Of a DNA stretch of 64,000 nucleotides, positions 62,885-64,000 are shown one piece after another (the stretch's first letter is position 1; each line of letters begins with the position of its first letter). A model generated the notes under the pieces. It was given only the letters and a program-made list of their open reading frames with translations, made no database searches and was not told the origin of the DNA. The translations under genes and the position numbers were made by a program. Location of the stretch: positions 68,241,381 through 68,305,380 of the forward strand of contig JALJCS010000001.1 in assembly GCA_023055355.1 (NCBI GenBank), given 5' to 3'. This DNA is from Agelaius tricolor. Its lineage: Eukaryota > Chordata > Aves > Passeriformes > Icteridae.

Positions 62885-64000
62885 TGCAATATTTTATATG
62901 TTACATTACATTTGCACAAATATTGCTGTAAAAATTAGATTTGAATCTTAACATCAGAGTACTATTTTCTTTGTCTCTGTAATTTTCGGAGAACAGAGGT
63001 TGTTAATTCACACTGTTGTGCATCTGTTTTGATAGCAGAGAGGCTCATTCATGTCACTGTCTTGTCTTGAATTTAAATTTAGATTGCTTATATGTGTTCA
63101 TATTTTCAATTTATATTATTAGATCCACTCCTGCTCTATTCTTTGCTCATTAGGGACCTCTGAACACCAGCTTGAGGAAGTTCTGCTAAATGAATCTCAT
63201 GTCCTTTGCAAGAGCTCTGTGAATGACATGTGTAATTATTGACAATTAACAAGATGCTAATTATACCTTCAAATTATAATCCTACGGAGCAAAATAAAAA
63301 TCCTTTATGGAAGAAAAAAATGTTAAAGGCACAACATTATATTAAACCAAATGACAAAAAGTTTGGCAACTTCCAACGGTATAAATCAAACAAACTGCTG
63401 AACACATTGTGCAGCTTGCCAGAATGGCCCTCTGCCAATTAGCTTTTCCTTGCATATTCAATAAGCTGGGGGAGGGGAGTGGGCAGGAAAGTGAAGGAGG
63501 AAGAGAATTTCACTGGTGTGTCTCTGCTCAGTCAGTAAAAAGAAGTCCGAAAAGCTGTAACTGTTTAAACATTGCTGCGTGTGTTGTCTTACAGTTCCAT
63601 CAAATTGACAGAAGGGCTTTGTCTGAAGGGTTTGAAGCTACAGCCACTTTAGCAAATCCTATGTTTGCAAGAAAAGCAGCAAGGAAAAGCTTCCCTGTGA
63701 ACATATCTTGGATCCAGTCTTGTAAATGCACACAATGCATTTGTTTTTGGGTTTTTTTTCAGCAGTTGGCATAGGCAGTTTTGAGTCTTTAGCTGCACTC
63801 AGAGATGGAAATGTTTGCGAAAGCAATGCAGCTAGAATTAAAACTCTAAGTTCACATGCTCTCAATTTTCATTAGCTATGTTTACCTCTGGTACAATTTC
63901 ACCTAAGTATCTTGGACCAAGGCAGTCCTCAAGGACTTGCTCAGTTCTGTTATCAGACTAAAGTGCTCACAAAATAAAAAAAGTATGTGTCCAATCTCTT
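62885..64000. other. Unique AT-rich non-coding sequence
   Basis: No gene is supported. The open frame at 63409-63774 (121 codons) contains an acceptor-like TGTCTTACAG at about 63584-63593, but no recognisable domain and no convincing donor follow. The final part contains ATTAGC and TTTGCGAAAGCAATGC-like motifs that could belong to a conserved non-coding element. Confidence 0.45.

Noticed and set aside
63409..63774. 121-codon open frame with an internal acceptor-like CAG
   Set aside because: I could not recognise the peptide and found no convincing donor site, so an exon is not supported.
1..64000. Prokaryotic genes, CRISPR arrays, rRNA or tRNA genes, mitochondrial inserts
   Set aside because: No ribosome-binding or operon structure, no regularly spaced repeats, no cloverleaf or rRNA motifs, and no mitochondrial coding stretch recognised on either strand.

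Overview
The window looks like 64 kb of non-coding avian nuclear DNA. The bird assignment rests on two things. First, there are seven fragments of 3' ends of CR1 non-LTR retrotransposons plus one decayed CR1 reverse-transcriptase fragment, in both orientations; CR1 is the dominant interspersed repeat of birds. Second, there is an LTR element whose primer-binding site matches the 3' end of tRNA-Trp, the primer used by avian alpharetroviruses. A neoavian or songbird source would fit but is not proven. The sequence is AT-rich, CpG-poor and dense in stops. I found no exon, RNA gene, CRISPR array or bacterial-type gene I could support. The longest open frames (about 120-140 codons) resemble nothing I recognise, or lie inside repeats.

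Layout. 1-18 kb: unique AT-rich sequence with GTT and TG simple repeats and one possible very old repeat relic near 8.3 kb. 18-29 kb: CR1 relics at 18.3, 23.3-23.7 and 27.1-27.3 kb (the last a tail-to-tail pair), and an internal CR1 reverse-transcriptase fragment at 28.7-29.1 kb on the minus strand. 31-33.5 kb: a T17-G13 run, a 57-nt pure purine tract, an ancient MIR/CORE-type SINE relic whose AT-rich tail ends in a perfect 20-bp hairpin, and a T13-(TG)n repeat. 36-41 kb: short inverted and tandem repeats, two CR1 fragments in opposite orientation, and a C21 run. 44-51 kb: a CT-hexamer microsatellite, an A-rich run, a CR1 at 49.6-50.1 kb and a pair of overlapping perfect hairpins at 51.5 kb. 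55.9-56.8 kb: the most notable object, an 813-bp LTR element. 57-64 kb: unique sequence with a 21-bp tandem duplication and an AT-rich inverted repeat that may belong to a conserved non-coding element.

The best candidate for something undescribed is 55952-56764. It is a complete miniature LTR retroelement on the minus strand, with 6-bp target-site duplications, two LTRs of 285 and about 312 bp, a tRNA-Trp primer-binding site, a polypurine tract, and only about 216 bp of repetitive non-coding interior. It has the architecture of a TRIM (terminal-repeat retrotransposon in miniature) with alpharetrovirus-type hallmarks, so it would have depended on another retrovirus for mobilisation. Nothing here suggests a multi-gene system.
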